NCBI RefSeq assembly: GCF_013149805.1
Contig: NZ_JABEZT010000008.1
Location: 62,001-126,000, forward strand
DNA: 64,000 nt
Direction: 5' to 3'
Origin: Isoptericola chiayiensis
GTDB taxonomy: Bacteria; Actinomycetota; Actinomycetes; Actinomycetales; Cellulomonadaceae
Every line of letters starts with the position of its first letter. Position 1 is the stretch's first letter. The translations under genes were made by a program, and so were the position numbers. Shown piece after piece: positions 1-8,631 of this stretch. Under the pieces are notes generated by a model. That model was given only the letters and a program-made list of their open reading frames with translations. It searched no databases and was not told the DNA's origin.

Positions 1-1394
1 TCGACCTGCACCTCGTGCACGAGGTGACCAGCCCCCAGGCCTTCGAGGGCCTGCGCCTCGCCGGCCGTCCCGTGCGTCGGCCGGACCTGACGATCGCCAC
101 CGAGGACCACAACACCCCCACCCTCGACATCGACCTGCCCATCGCGGACCTCACCAGCCGCACGCAGATCGACACCCTGCGCAACAACGCCCGCGAGTTC
201 GGCGTCCGGATCCATTCCCTGGGCGACGCCGACCAGGGCATCGTGCACCAGGTCGGCCCCCAGCTCGGCCTGACCATGCCCGGCCTCACCGTGGTCTGCG
301 GCGACTCGCACACCTCCACCCACGGGGCCTTCGGCGCCCTGGCGTTCGGCATCGGGACCTCCGAGGTCGAGCACGTGCTGGCGACCCAGACCCTGCCGCT
401 CACGCCCTTCAAGACCATGGCGATCACCGTCGACGGCGACCTGCCGCCCGGGGCCACCAGCAAGGACATCATCTTGGCGATCATCGCCAAGATCGGCACC
501 GGCGGCGGCCAGGGCTACGTCCTGGAGTACCGCGGCGAGGCCATCCGCCGGCTCTCGATGGAGGCGCGGATGACCATCTGCAACATGTCCATCGAGGCCG
601 GTGCGCGCGCCGGCATGATCGCCCCGGACGAGACCACCTTCGAGTACCTGAAGGGTCGCCCGCACGCCCCCGAGGGCGACGACTGGGACGCCGCCGTCGA
701 GTACTGGAGGACGCTGCGCAGCGACGACGACGCCGAGTTCGACGCCGAGGTGGTCCTCGAGGCCGCCGACCTCGAGCCCTTCGTCACCTGGGGCACCAAC
801 CCGGGTCAGGGACTGCCGCTGTCCGCGAACGTGCCGGTGCCCGCCGAGATCGCCGACGAGAACGAGCGCGTCGCCGCCGAGCGCGCGCTGGAGTACATGG
901 GCCTGACCGGCGGCACCCCGCTGCGCGACATCTCCGTCGACACCGTGTTCATCGGCTCGTGCACCAACGGCCGCATCGAGGACCTGCGCTCGGTCGCCAA
1001 GGTGCTCCAGGGTCGGCGCAAGGCCGACGACGTGCGCGTGCTCGTGGTGCCGGCGTCGGCCCGCGTGCGGCTCCAGGCCGAGGCCGAGGGCCTCGACGTC
1101 ATCTTCAAGGAGTTCGGCGCCGAGTGGCGCAACGCCGGCTGCTCGATGTGCCTGGGCATGAACCCCGACCAGCTCGCCCCGGGCGAGCGGGCCGCCTCGA
1201 CGTCGAACCGCAACTTCGAGGGACGTCAGGGCAAGGGCGGACGCACGCACCTGGTCTCCCCGCTGGTGGCTGCCGCCACCGCGATCCGGGGCACGCTGTC
1301 GTCCGTGTCCGACCTGGACCTCGGCCAGGACGTGGACCTGACCAGCTTCGACGGCACGCCCCTGGCGCCGCTGACCGCGCCGTCCTTCGTCTGA
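1..1394 (+). CDS. leuC: 3-isopropylmalate dehydratase large subunit, 5' end outside window
   Basis: Isomerises 2-isopropylmalate to 3-isopropylmalate in leucine synthesis together with LeuD, in the cytoplasm. The reading frame is open from the first bases (first full codon at 3, reading D-L-H-L-V-H-E-V-T), so the true start lies upstream. The GTG at 15 is an internal valine inside a conserved LeuC stretch. Aconitase-type iron-sulfur ligands are visible: GSCTNGR near nt 955-975 and a C-x2-C pair ([10 protein letters not shown]) near nt 1140-1165. [21 protein letters not shown] near nt 303-365 is also typical of the family. leuD follows after 28 bases with its own ribosome site, so the two are probably one operon. 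The identification is very secure. Confidence 0.97.
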   Translation, partial: DLHLVHEVTSPQAFEGLRLAGRPVRRPDLTIATEDHNTPTLDIDLPIADLTSRTQIDTLRNNAREFGVRIHSLGDADQGIVHQVGPQLGLTMPGLTVVCGDSHTSTHGAFGALAFGIGTSEVEHVLATQTLPLTPFKTMAITVDGDLPPGATSKDIILAIIAKIGTGGGQGYVLEYRGEAIRRLSMEARMTICNMSIEAGARAGMIAPDETTFEYLKGRPHAPEGDDWDAAVEYWRTLRSDDDAEFDAEVVLEAADLEPFVTWGTNPGQGLPLSANVPVPAEIADENERVAAERALEYMGLTGGTPLRDISVDTVFIGSCTNGRIEDLRSVAKVLQGRRKADDVRVLVVPASARVRLQAEAEGLDVIFKEFGAEWRNAGCSMCLGMNPDQLAPGERAASTSNRNFEGRQGKGGRTHLVSPLVAAATAIRGTLSSVSDLDLGQDVDLTSFDGTPLAPLTAPSFV

Positions 1395-1422
1395 CCCCGC
1401 GCCTTCCGACAGGAGATCCACC

Positions 1423-2061
1423 ATGGAGAAGATCGTCACCCACACCGGCGTCGGGGTCCCGCTGCGCCGCAGCAACGTCGACACCGACCAGATCATCCCG
1501 GCCGTCTACCTCAAGCGGGTCACGCGCACCGGGTTCGAGGACGCCCTGTTCGCCGCCTGGCGCGGCGACGAGTCGTTCGTGCTCAACCAGGACGCCTACC
1601 GCAACGGCTCCGTGCTCGTCGCCGGACCGGACTTCGGCACCGGCTCCTCGCGCGAGCACGCCGTGTGGGCGCTGAAGGACTACGGCTTCCGCGTGGTCCT
1701 CGCCTCGCGCTTCGCCGACATCTTCCGCGGCAACTCGGGCAAGCAGGGCCTCGTGGCCGGCATCGTCGCCCAGGAGGACATCGAGCTGCTCTGGAAGATC
1801 CTCGAGGCCAAGCCCGGCACCGAGATCACCGTGGACCTGGAGCACCGCACCGCCCAGGCCGACGACGTCACCGTGCCGTTCCAGCTCGACGACTACACGC
1901 GCTGGCGCCTCATGGAAGGGCTCGACGACATCGGCCTGACCCTGCAGAACGAGGACGACATCTCCGCGTTCGAGGCGCAGCGTGCGCCGTGGCGGCCCAG
2001 GACGCTGCCCGCCAAGCACCTGCCGAAGGTCGACATCGAGCCCGCGCGTCCCGTGTCCTGA
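1423..2061 (+). CDS. leuD: 3-isopropylmalate dehydratase small subunit
   Basis: This is the swivel-domain partner of LeuC, completing the isopropylmalate isomerase heterodimer. The protein is 212 residues, close to the usual length of about 200. The family signature [15 protein letters not shown] sits near residues 19-33, and [17 protein letters not shown] near residues 74-90 is the conserved substrate-binding stretch. The ATG start is preceded by AGGAG at optimal distance. Actinobacterial leuD is usually followed directly by hup or murA. Here a convergent flavoenzyme and about 12 kb of other genes lie between leuD and murA. Confidence 0.97.
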   Translation: MEKIVTHTGVGVPLRRSNVDTDQIIPAVYLKRVTRTGFEDALFAAWRGDESFVLNQDAYRNGSVLVAGPDFGTGSSREHAVWALKDYGFRVVLASRFADIFRGNSGKQGLVAGIVAQEDIELLWKILEAKPGTEITVDLEHRTAQADDVTVPFQLDDYTRWRLMEGLDDIGLTLQNEDDISAFEAQRAPWRPRTLPAKHLPKVDIEPARPVS

Positions 2062-2077
2062 CCCACGGGTGCCCGGG

Positions 2078-2115
2078 CAGGGGCCGCCAGCGCGTCAGAG
2101 CGCCGGCGGCCCCTG
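2078..2115. terminator. GC-rich hairpin between convergent genes
   Basis: An 11-base arm (2078-2088) pairs with 2105-2115, and an inner GCGC pair closes around a 6-base loop. It sits at the leuD/flavoenzyme convergence and overlaps the last codons of the reverse gene. There is no T tract, so terminator function for either strand is inferred from position. Confidence 0.45.
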
Positions 2116-2958
2116 CCGCACCCGGTCCAGCAGCCGCTCCGGGGTCGTCGTGGTCGGGTCCCACCAGGACTCCAGCCACCACGTGGCACCGGCGTCGGCC
2201 ACCTCGCGCGCCTGGTCCCGGGCGGCGACCGGGTCGGCGGGGAGCCTGCCCTGGTGCACGACGTCGAAGGGCCCGGCCGGGGCGTCGCGGTGCGCGGCGA
2301 TCCACGCGGTCAGGGCGCGCACGTCGTCGGGGCCGGGCTCGGCGTCCTCGGGGGAGTCGCCCCGCACCTGGGGCACGATCCCGTCCCAGCGCAGCGCCCG
2401 GTCCAGGCTGCGGCGCGGGGGCCGTGCCGCGTCCCACACACCCACAGGCCACACCGGGACGCGTCCGCGCACCGGTGGCTGCGGGAGCTGGAAGTCTCCC
2501 GTGCGCGTCCACTCGCCGTCGTGGCTGAAGACCTCCCCGGACCACGACAGCTCCAGCCAGTCGAGCACCTCGTCGAGCGCGCGGGCGCGGTCGCGCAGCG
2601 ACGTCGGCTGCCCGGGCACCGAGGTGAACGCCCGGTCGATGGGCACTCCGACGCCCACGGGCAGCACGAGCCGGCCGCCGGAGAGGTGGTCGACCGTGAG
2701 GACCTGCTGCGCCAGCTCCCAGGGTCGCCGCCGCGGGACGGCGAACACCATCGCGCCCAGCGTGATCCGCTCGGTCACCGCGGCCGCCGCCGCGAGCAGC
2801 GAGAACGGGTCCCACGTCGGGTGGGCGCCGAACCCGGCGTCGTCCAGGCTCACGCCGTCCCACGTGAAGAACCCGTCCCAGCCGTGCTCCTCGCACGCGC
2901 GCGCCAGCTCGACCTGCTGCGCCGGGCTGCCGTAGCTGCCGATGAACCCGAACCGCAT
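2095..2958 (-). CDS. LLM-class (luciferase-like) flavin-dependent oxidoreductase
   Basis: A 287-residue protein of the bacterial luciferase/F420-dependent superfamily, expected to use reduced FMN or F420 on an unknown substrate. It opens with MRFGFIGSYGSP, has the early motif AxxxEEHGWDGFFxWD near residues 20-33, then ITLGAMVFAVPRRRPWELAQQ and LSGGRLVLPVGVG, the usual TIM-barrel strands of the family. The start is the ATG preceded by a GAGGT-type site; the frame stays open well upstream, but without family similarity. The gene is monocistronic and convergent with leuD. Flavin versus F420 cannot be told from sequence alone. Confidence 0.85.
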   Translation of the reverse strand: MRFGFIGSYGSPAQQVELARACEEHGWDGFFTWDGVSLDDAGFGAHPTWDPFSLLAAAAAVTERITLGAMVFAVPRRRPWELAQQVLTVDHLSGGRLVLPVGVGVPIDRAFTSVPGQPTSLRDRARALDEVLDWLELSWSGEVFSHDGEWTRTGDFQLPQPPVRGRVPVWPVGVWDAARPPRRSLDRALRWDGIVPQVRGDSPEDAEPGPDDVRALTAWIAAHRDAPAGPFDVVHQGRLPADPVAARDQAREVADAGATWWLESWWDPTTTTPERLLDRVRQGPPAL

Positions 2959-3150
2959 GGTGACCTCCTCGTCGTCGGTACCGTCGTCGTCCCGTCCGGT
3001 CACGACGCTACGTCGGACCACCGACACCCTTGCCAGGCCATCGAGCGTGCGTGCTTCTTCCCGCAAGGATGACCATGGGGGAGAACCCGGCACGCTCGAT
3101 GCGGCAGAGGACGGTCGGAGGACGCCGCGTCGCCGCATAGGGTGACCTGC

Positions 3151-3594
3151 GTGAGCGACGCACCCCTGGTGGAGATCTGGACCGACGGCGCCTGCAAGGG
3201 CAACCCCGGCATCGGCGGCTGGGGCGCCCTGCTGCGCTCCGGCGAGCACAGCAAGGAGCTGTTCGGCGGCGAGCGGTCCACCACCAACAACCGCATGGAG
3301 CTCACCGCCGTCGTCGAGGCGCTGCGCGCGCTCAAGCAGCCCAGCGGCGTCACCGTGCACACCGACTCCTCGTACGTGATGAACGGCATGAAGACCTGGA
3401 TCGCCGGGTGGAAGCGCAACGGTTGGCAGACCTCGGCGAAGAAGCCCGTCAAGAACGTCGACCTGTGGCAGGCGCTGGACGCCGAGGTCGCGCGGCACCA
3501 GGTGCAGTGGGTGTGGGTCAAGGGCCACGCCGGCGACCCCGGCAACGAGCGCGCCGACCAGCTCGCGAACGACGGCGTGGACTCGGTGCGCTGA
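3151..3594 (+). CDS. rnhA: ribonuclease HI
   Basis: Cleaves the RNA strand of RNA/DNA hybrids. All four metal-binding acidic residues are present: Asp12 in [10 protein letters not shown], Glu50 in NNRMEL, Asp72 in TDSSYV and Asp136 in NERAD, with His126 in KGHAGDPGN. The 147-residue length matches bacterial type 1 enzymes. I chose the GTG at 3151 over the in-frame GTG at 3142 because TAGGGT (3138-3143) forms a -10 hexamer whose predicted start of transcription falls on 3151, giving a leaderless message, and because family members start at this point. An alternative 150-residue form is less likely. Confidence 0.95.
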   Translation: MSDAPLVEIWTDGACKGNPGIGGWGALLRSGEHSKELFGGERSTTNNRMELTAVVEALRALKQPSGVTVHTDSSYVMNGMKTWIAGWKRNGWQTSAKKPVKNVDLWQALDAEVARHQVQWVWVKGHAGDPGNERADQLANDGVDSVR

Positions 3595-3658
3595 GCCCGC
3601 GGCCGGGTGCGACACAGATCACGCCGCGCCGGGGCGCGACACCTCATAGGGTGGCCCC

Positions 3659-5062
3659 ATGGCTTCCCACTACGACGTCGTCCTCCTCGGAGCTGGCCCC
3701 GGCGGCTACGTCGCCGCGATCCGTGCGGCACAGCTCGGCAAGTCCGTCGCCATCATCGAGGAGAAGTACTGGGGTGGTGTCTGCCTCAACGTGGGCTGCA
3801 TCCCCTCCAAGGCACTCCTGCGCAACGCCGAGCTGGCGCACATCTTCCACACCCAGGCCGACGACTTCGGCATGTCGGGAGATGTGAGCTTCGACTACGG
3901 CAAGGCGTTCGACCGGTCCCGCGTCGTGGCGGACGGCCGGACCAAGGGCGTCCACTTCCTCATGAAGAAGAACAAGATCACCGAGTACGACGGCCGCGGC
4001 ACCTTCCGTGACGCGAACACCATCGAGGTGGCGCTCAACGACGGCGGCACCGAGACCGTGACCGGCGACAACGTGATCATCGCGACCGGCTCGCAGGTCA
4101 AGCTGCTCCCGGGCGTCGAGCTGTCCGAGAACGTCGTGACCTACGAGAAGCAGATCATGACGCGTGAGCTGCCGACGTCGGTCGCCATCGTCGGCGCCGG
4201 CGCCATCGGCATGGAGTTCGCGTACGTCATGAAGAACTACGGCGTGGACGTCACCATCGTCGAGTTCCTCGACCGCGCCCTGCCGAACGAGGACGTCGAG
4301 GTCTCCAAGGAGATCGCCAAGCAGTACAAGAAGCTCGGCGTCAAGATCCTCACCTCCACGGCCGTGCAGTCGGTCCAGGACAACGGCTCGTCCGTCAAGG
4401 TCGAGTACAAGGGCGTCAAGGACGACAAGCCGGGCTCGCTCGAGGTCGACAAGGTCCTCATGGCCGTCGGCTTCGCGCCCGCCGTCGAGGGCTTCGGGCT
4501 GGAGAACACCGGCGTCGAGCTCACCGACCGCGGCGCCATCGGCATCGACGACCACATGCGCACCAACGTGCCGCACATCTTCGCCATCGGTGACGTCACC
4601 GCCAAGCTCATGCTCGCCCACGTGGCCGAGGCCCAGGGCGTCGTGGCCGCCGAGACCATCGGCGGCGCCGAGACCATGACCCTCGGCGACTACCGCATGA
4701 TGCCGCGCGCCACGTTCTGCCTGCCCCAGGTGGCCTCCTTCGGCCTCACCGAGGCGCAGGCCAAGGACGAGGGGTACGACGTCAAGGTCGAGAAGTTCCC
4801 GTTCATGGCCAACGGCAAGGCGCACGGCCTGGGCGAGCCCACCGGGTTCGTCAAGCTCGTCGCCGACGCGAAGTACAACGAGCTGCTCGGCGCCCACATG
4901 ATCGGACCGGACGTCTCCGAGCTGCTGCCCGAGCTCACCCTGGCGCAGAAGTGGGACCTCACGGCCGACGAGGTGGCGCGCAACGTGCACACCCACCCGA
5001 CGCTGTCGGAGGCCATCCAGGAGGGCGTCCACGGCCTCGCGGGGCACATGATCAACCTCTGA
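3659..5062 (+). CDS. lpdA: dihydrolipoyl dehydrogenase (E3)
   Basis: Reoxidises dihydrolipoyl groups of the pyruvate/2-oxoglutarate dehydrogenase and glycine-cleavage complexes using FAD and NAD+. The protein is 467 residues. It shows the FAD dinucleotide fold [17 protein letters not shown] at the N-terminus, the redox disulfide C42-x4-C47 ([13 protein letters not shown]), the NAD fold [14 protein letters not shown], and the C-terminal HTHPTLSE catalytic His-Glu pair of the partner subunit. A TAGGGT hexamer at 3647-3652 ends 6 bases before the ATG, so the message is probably leaderless. A strong double hairpin follows. No other E1/E2 gene lies nearby, so it likely serves several complexes. 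Confidence 0.97.
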   Translation: MASHYDVVLLGAGPGGYVAAIRAAQLGKSVAIIEEKYWGGVCLNVGCIPSKALLRNAELAHIFHTQADDFGMSGDVSFDYGKAFDRSRVVADGRTKGVHFLMKKNKITEYDGRGTFRDANTIEVALNDGGTETVTGDNVIIATGSQVKLLPGVELSENVVTYEKQIMTRELPTSVAIVGAGAIGMEFAYVMKNYGVDVTIVEFLDRALPNEDVEVSKEIAKQYKKLGVKILTSTAVQSVQDNGSSVKVEYKGVKDDKPGSLEVDKVLMAVGFAPAVEGFGLENTGVELTDRGAIGIDDHMRTNVPHIFAIGDVTAKLMLAHVAEAQGVVAAETIGGAETMTLGDYRMMPRATFCLPQVASFGLTEAQAKDEGYDVKVEKFPFMANGKAHGLGEPTGFVKLVADAKYNELLGAHMIGPDVSELLPELTLAQKWDLTADEVARNVHTHPTLSEAIQEGVHGLAGHMINL

Positions 5063-5074
5063 CCACTCCTGCCC

Positions 5075-5138
5075 GACGGCGGTGCCGCCGTCGCGCCGAG
5101 AGGCCCGGATCTGCGAGTCGTCGCAGGTCCGGGCCTCT
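5075..5138 (+). terminator. double hairpin terminator after lpdA
   Basis: A 7-bp hairpin (5075-5092, loop GTGC) is followed by an 18-base arm at 5099-5116 pairing with 5121-5138 through a 4-base loop, with one wobble position, then TTGCTGCT. Position and strength fit an intrinsic terminator for lpdA. Confidence 0.8.
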
Positions 5139-5202
5139 TGCTGCTCTGCCGGGCGTCGTGATCCAGGCCGACGTCGGAGACCGAACTGACCGTTGTTGCT
5201 TA

Positions 5203-5233
5203 CTGTATACAGGTCTAGCATTGCTGTAGACAG
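5203..5233. promoter_or_regulatory. paired palindromic operator of the AbiE module
   Basis: A perfect 10-bp palindrome CTGTATACAG (5203-5212) and a near copy CTGTAGACAG (5224-5233) lie exactly 21 bp apart, two helical turns, just upstream of the antitoxin gene. With the flanking A and T the two sites also form an inverted pair. AbiEi antitoxins are known to bind inverted repeats in their own promoter, so this is the likely autoregulatory operator. The surrounding AT-rich bases (TATACA, TAGCAT) may hold the -10 element. Confidence 0.7.
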
Positions 5234-5249
5234 TAGGGAGGTGGGAGAG

Positions 5250-5804
5250 GTGACGGTTCTGACGCTGGCGTCGGCGCGCGCCGCGGGACTGCGCAAGGAC
5301 GAGGTGTACCGCCTGGCCCGGTCCGGCGAGCTGGAGCGGATCGGCAGGGGCGTCTACATCCGACCCGGGGAACTGGACCCTGCCGTGGCGTCGCTCGCGG
5401 GTGCGACAGCGGTGAAGCCGGCCGCGACGATGTGTCTGACGAGCGCGCTCGTGTACCACGGGTTGTCCGACGAGATCCCGCTCGCGACAGACATCGCGTT
5501 GCCGCGGGGAAGCAGGTTCCCTGCGGGCTTCGATCACGTGACCTGGCACTCCTTCGGGCAGTCGACGTTCGAGGTCGGTCGAATCGCCATGTCCGAGCAT
5601 CCGGATCTGGCGGTGTACTCCGCGGATCGGAGCATCGTGGACGCGTTCCGGATCGCGCATCGCGAGGGCATCGACCTGGCCGATGAGGCGTTGCGTCGTT
5701 GGGTGCGCGCACCAGAGAACTCGCCTGCCGACCTGCTCCGCACTGCAGGGCACTTCCCCCGGACGGTCGACGTGATCCGCCGATCGCTCCAGGTGCTCCT
5801 GTGA
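5250..5804 (+). CDS. AbiEi-like antitoxin and autoregulator (type IV toxin-antitoxin)
   Basis: A 184-residue protein with an N-terminal winged-helix region (LASARAAGLRKDEVYRLARSGELERIGRGVYI, split over residues 6-37) typical of AbiEi family antitoxins, followed by the family's C-terminal domain (MCLTSALVYHGLSDEIP). It should repress its own operon through the palindromes just upstream and counter the toxin encoded next. I chose GTG 5250 because GGGAGG lies 8 bases before it; GTG 5241 and TTG 5193 are in-frame alternatives. The stop overlaps the toxin start by 4 bases. Base composition is noticeably less GC-rich than the neighbours, which suggests horizontal acquisition. Confidence 0.85.
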   Translation: MTVLTLASARAAGLRKDEVYRLARSGELERIGRGVYIRPGELDPAVASLAGATAVKPAATMCLTSALVYHGLSDEIPLATDIALPRGSRFPAGFDHVTWHSFGQSTFEVGRIAMSEHPDLAVYSADRSIVDAFRIAHREGIDLADEALRRWVRAPENSPADLLRTAGHFPRTVDVIRRSLQVLL

Positions 5805-6733
5805 GTCCGAACCCGTCGCGCGCGACTCCCGCCGGCCGGGCGTACAACGACCTACGCAACCTCGCCAAGGCGCACCAGCGAGACCCGGCCGAGTACATGG
5901 CACTCTATGCGCTCGAGGGCTTCTTGACGCGCCTGGCGGCTTCCGGCCTCCGGCAGGACTTCGTGCTCAAGGGCGGCGTCCTGCTCGCCGCGTTCGCCGC
6001 ACGCCGTCCGACACGTGACATCGACCTGGCTGCCTCAGGCTTCCCCGACGACATCGACGACGTCGAGCATCGAGTGCGAGAGATCCTGGCGATCGACGTC
6101 GTCGACGGCCTGACTTTCGACGCCGACGAGATCCGCAGCGAGACCATCTGGGACGAGGCCGACTACTCCGGCGTCCGCGTCCACGTGCGCGCGACGGTGT
6201 CCACAGCGCGGATCCCGATCCACATCGACGTCAACTTCGGCGATCCGATCTGGCCCTCACCTCAGGCGACAAGACTGCCCTTGCTGCTCGGTGGCGAGGT
6301 CGAGCTGCAGGGCTACCCGCCGCACATGGTCCTGGCGGAGAAGATCGTCACGGCGATCGACCGAGGTGTGGCCAACACGCGGTGGCGGGACTTCGTCGAC
6401 ATCGTCTCGATCACTCGCACCCAGACCATCGACGGAGCAGATCTCGCGGCAGCGATCCGAGTCGTGGCCGATCACCGGGAGGTCGACCTGCGCAGCCTGG
6501 ACGAGTCGCTCCTCGGTATGGGCGAGATCGCGCAGGCACGGTGGAGTGCGTGGAGGCGCAAGCAGCGCCTGGCCGGCAGGACGCCGGACAGCTTCCAGTC
6601 GCTCCTCGACGAGGTCACGGAGTTCGCCGACCACGTCCTGTCCGACCGGTCGGACGCGCACGTCTGGCAACCGGCTGCGCGTGCTTGGGTACGTGTCGGC
6701 GGCTCCTCCGACGACAGTGCAGCAGGTGGATAG
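5801..6733 (+). CDS. AbiEii-like nucleotidyltransferase toxin
   Basis: A 310-residue protein of the AbiEii/AbiGii toxin family (nucleotidyltransferase fold, DUF1814). The signature appears as VLKGGVLLAA near residues 55-64, then RRPTRDIDL with Asp73 and Asp75 as the metal-binding pair, and a later HMVLAEKIVTA segment near residues 178-190. Characterised relatives add nucleotides to RNA (some to tRNA) and cause abortive phage infection or growth arrest. GTG at 5801 overlaps the antitoxin stop as GTGA, the usual coupling. The strongly Asp/Arg-rich C-terminus is ordinary for the family. The exact RNA target is unknown. Confidence 0.85.
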   Translation: MSPNPSRATPAGRAYNDLRNLAKAHQRDPAEYMALYALEGFLTRLAASGLRQDFVLKGGVLLAAFAARRPTRDIDLAASGFPDDIDDVEHRVREILAIDVVDGLTFDADEIRSETIWDEADYSGVRVHVRATVSTARIPIHIDVNFGDPIWPSPQATRLPLLLGGEVELQGYPPHMVLAEKIVTAIDRGVANTRWRDFVDIVSITRTQTIDGADLAAAIRVVADHREVDLRSLDESLLGMGEIAQARWSAWRRKQRLAGRTPDSFQSLLDEVTEFADHVLSDRSDAHVWQPAARAWVRVGGSSDDSAAGG

Positions 6734-6873
6734 AAGTCCGGGACCCCGCACTTGTCGCGATCGACCACCTGGAAACCCGGGGGTGGTGCTCCGGCACACA
6801 CTCCGCGATGGCCAGCACTGTTGACCGGTTCCTGCCGCCGGGCCCCGGACGACCTGGCGCCCTCGCGCTGTCG

Positions 6874-7851
6874 TCAGCTGACGACGTCGTCCACCGCCGA
6901 GGCCAGGTCTGGCCAGCGGAACGTGAACCCGGCGTCCAGGAGACGCCGTGGCAGCACCCACCGGCTCTTGAGCAACAGCTCGGACTCGTTGCGCAGCGCC
7001 CACATCGCGGGCTCGAGCAGCCAGCGGGGTGCTGGTACTCCGACCCGAGTCCCGACGGCGCGGCGCAGATCGGCCATGAGGGTGCGGTTGTCACTCGGGT
7101 GGGGTGCCGCGACGTTGACCGGGCCGGCGAGCTCATCGTGCTCTTCGAGGAACTGCACGGCACGCACGACGTCTTCGACGTGGACCCAGGAGAACTTCTG
7201 GCGACCTCGGCTCCGGTGCTCGGGGACGGGGCCTCCGGTGGGCCGGTCACCGATGCCTCGGTACCGCCCGTGCTGGAACCATCGCCCGTCGAGCTGAGGA
7301 CCGCCGACGCCCAGCCGTGCGACACGGGCGAGCATGTCTGACGCGGGGCCACCGAGGACGATGGCCATCCGCAGCGCGACGCGTCGGGTGCCGGGCAGGT
7401 CTCCGGCGAACAGCTCGTGCTCCCAGCTGCGGGCCACGTCCACCGAGAAGCCAGCACCGAGCTCGCCGTCGTCCTCGTTCTGCGGGCGGTCGAGCGCATA
7501 GCGGTAGATGGTCGCCGTGCTCGCGTTGAGCCACAGCCGGGGCGGGTTTGCCGACGTCGCGACGGCGTCGTGCAGCGCACGCGTGGTCGCGACGCGGGAG
7601 CGAAGGATCTCGTCCCGGTTCGCCTCGGTGTAGCGGCAGCCGACGTTCTTGCCGGCGAGGTTGATGAGCAGCTCGGCGCCGTCCACGACGCGTCGGAGCG
7701 CCTCGGGCCCTTCCGACCAGGCGACGTCCGGGCCCTGGCGCCCGACCTCGACGACGGCGTACCCCCGGTCCCGCAGGTCGTGCACCAGTGCTCGGCCGAG
7801 GAAGCCGCCGGCTCCGGCGACGACGGCGTGCGGGGAGCGGTGCGAGATCAT
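6874..7851 (-). CDS. TIGR01777-type NAD-dependent epimerase-like protein
   Basis: A 325-residue extended short-chain dehydrogenase. The N-terminal Rossmann motif is AGAGGFLGRALVHDL (residues 9-23), followed by ELLINLAGKNVG and a SWVHVEDVVRAVQFL segment typical of TIGR01777/YfcH proteins, whose substrates are unknown. LLKSRWVLPRRLLDAGF near the end is the characteristic DUF1731 tail. The ATG is preceded by GGAG. The gene is divergent from a TetR regulator 57 bp away and shares a symmetrical control region with it, so it is the likely target of that regulator. It is not a UDP-sugar epimerase by any visible motif. Confidence 0.85.
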   Translation of the reverse strand: MISHRSPHAVVAGAGGFLGRALVHDLRDRGYAVVEVGRQGPDVAWSEGPEALRRVVDGAELLINLAGKNVGCRYTEANRDEILRSRVATTRALHDAVATSANPPRLWLNASTATIYRYALDRPQNEDDGELGAGFSVDVARSWEHELFAGDLPGTRRVALRMAIVLGGPASDMLARVARLGVGGPQLDGRWFQHGRYRGIGDRPTGGPVPEHRSRGRQKFSWVHVEDVVRAVQFLEEHDELAGPVNVAAPHPSDNRTLMADLRRAVGTRVGVPAPRWLLEPAMWALRNESELLLKSRWVLPRRLLDAGFTFRWPDLASAVDDVVS

Positions 7852-7864
7852 CCTGACTCCAGAA

Positions 7865-7905
7865 TTGATCGAGTGATTAAAGCGTGTGGTCAAGCATAGG
7901 ATCAA
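7865..7905. promoter_or_regulatory. divergent promoter/operator between epimerase and TetR gene
   Basis: TTGATC (7865-7870) and GATCAA (7900-7905) are exact inverted halves, one near each promoter. On the minus strand TTGACC (7893-7888) and GATCAA (7870-7865) are 17 bp apart, as a -35/-10 pair. On the plus strand TAGGAT (7897-7902) is a -10 ending 6 bases before the TetR ATG. A bound TetR dimer here could repress both directions. Confidence 0.55.
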
Positions 7906-7908
7906 CGC

Positions 7909-8547
7909 ATGGCAGACGCGACGTCGAGGCGGGGGCGCAACGCGGACGAGACCCGCCGCAGGCTCCTCGACGCGGCCGACGTCGTGCTCCGGGAGCGCGG
8001 CTACGCGGGGACCTCGGCGCGCACGATCGCCGCGGAGGCCGAGGTCAACGCCGCGCTCGTCTTCTACCACTACGGGGGCGTGGACGACCTGCTGCTGGCA
8101 GCCCTGGACCGGGCCAGCGCCACGAGGCTCGAGCGGCACCGCGAGACGGCCGCCCGCGCGGGCGACCTCGAGGAGCTCGCCGCAGCCGCCGCTGCGATCT
8201 ATCGCACCGATGCCGAGCAGGGATACCTCGCCGCGTTCAGCGAGCTCGTCGCGGCAGCCGTCACGAAACCGCAGCTGCGCCGCGAGATCAGCAGCCGCGC
8301 AGAGGTCTGGGTGGACTTCGTCGCCGAGCAGTGGCAACGGGTCGTCGGTGGGTCCCCGCTCGGTCACCTGCTGCCCGCCCGCGACGTCGCGAACGCCGCC
8401 GTCACCTTCTACCTGGGTGCCAACCTCTTCTCGGTCCTCGACCCGGACGGCGCCCGGACGGAGGGTGTTCTCGACCTGGCCTCCCGCCTCGCGCCCCACG
8501 CCGGGCTGCTGACCTTGAGACTGCCCGGCAGGGGTAGGCGAGGCTGA
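7909..8547 (+). CDS. TetR/AcrR family transcriptional regulator
   Basis: A 212-residue one-component repressor. The N-terminal helix-turn-helix reads RRRLLDAADVVLRERGYA, then SARTIAAEAEVNAALVFYHY (residues about 40-60), followed by GGVDDLLLAAL, the usual junction to the ligand-binding helices. The ATG lies 6 bases after a TAGGAT hexamer, so the transcript is probably leaderless and the regulator's own start site sits inside the suspected operator. The divergent epimerase-like gene is the most likely target. The ligand is unknown. Confidence 0.93.
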   Translation: MADATSRRGRNADETRRRLLDAADVVLRERGYAGTSARTIAAEAEVNAALVFYHYGGVDDLLLAALDRASATRLERHRETAARAGDLEELAAAAAAIYRTDAEQGYLAAFSELVAAAVTKPQLRREISSRAEVWVDFVAEQWQRVVGGSPLGHLLPARDVANAAVTFYLGANLFSVLDPDGARTEGVLDLASRLAPHAGLLTLRLPGRGRRG

Positions 8548-8631
8548 CCGCGCACGCGCCTTCCCAGCGCGGTCCCAGGCTGATCGCGTAGCGTTCGCCC
8601 TCCTCGCTCCCCACCGACACGGAGGACACCG

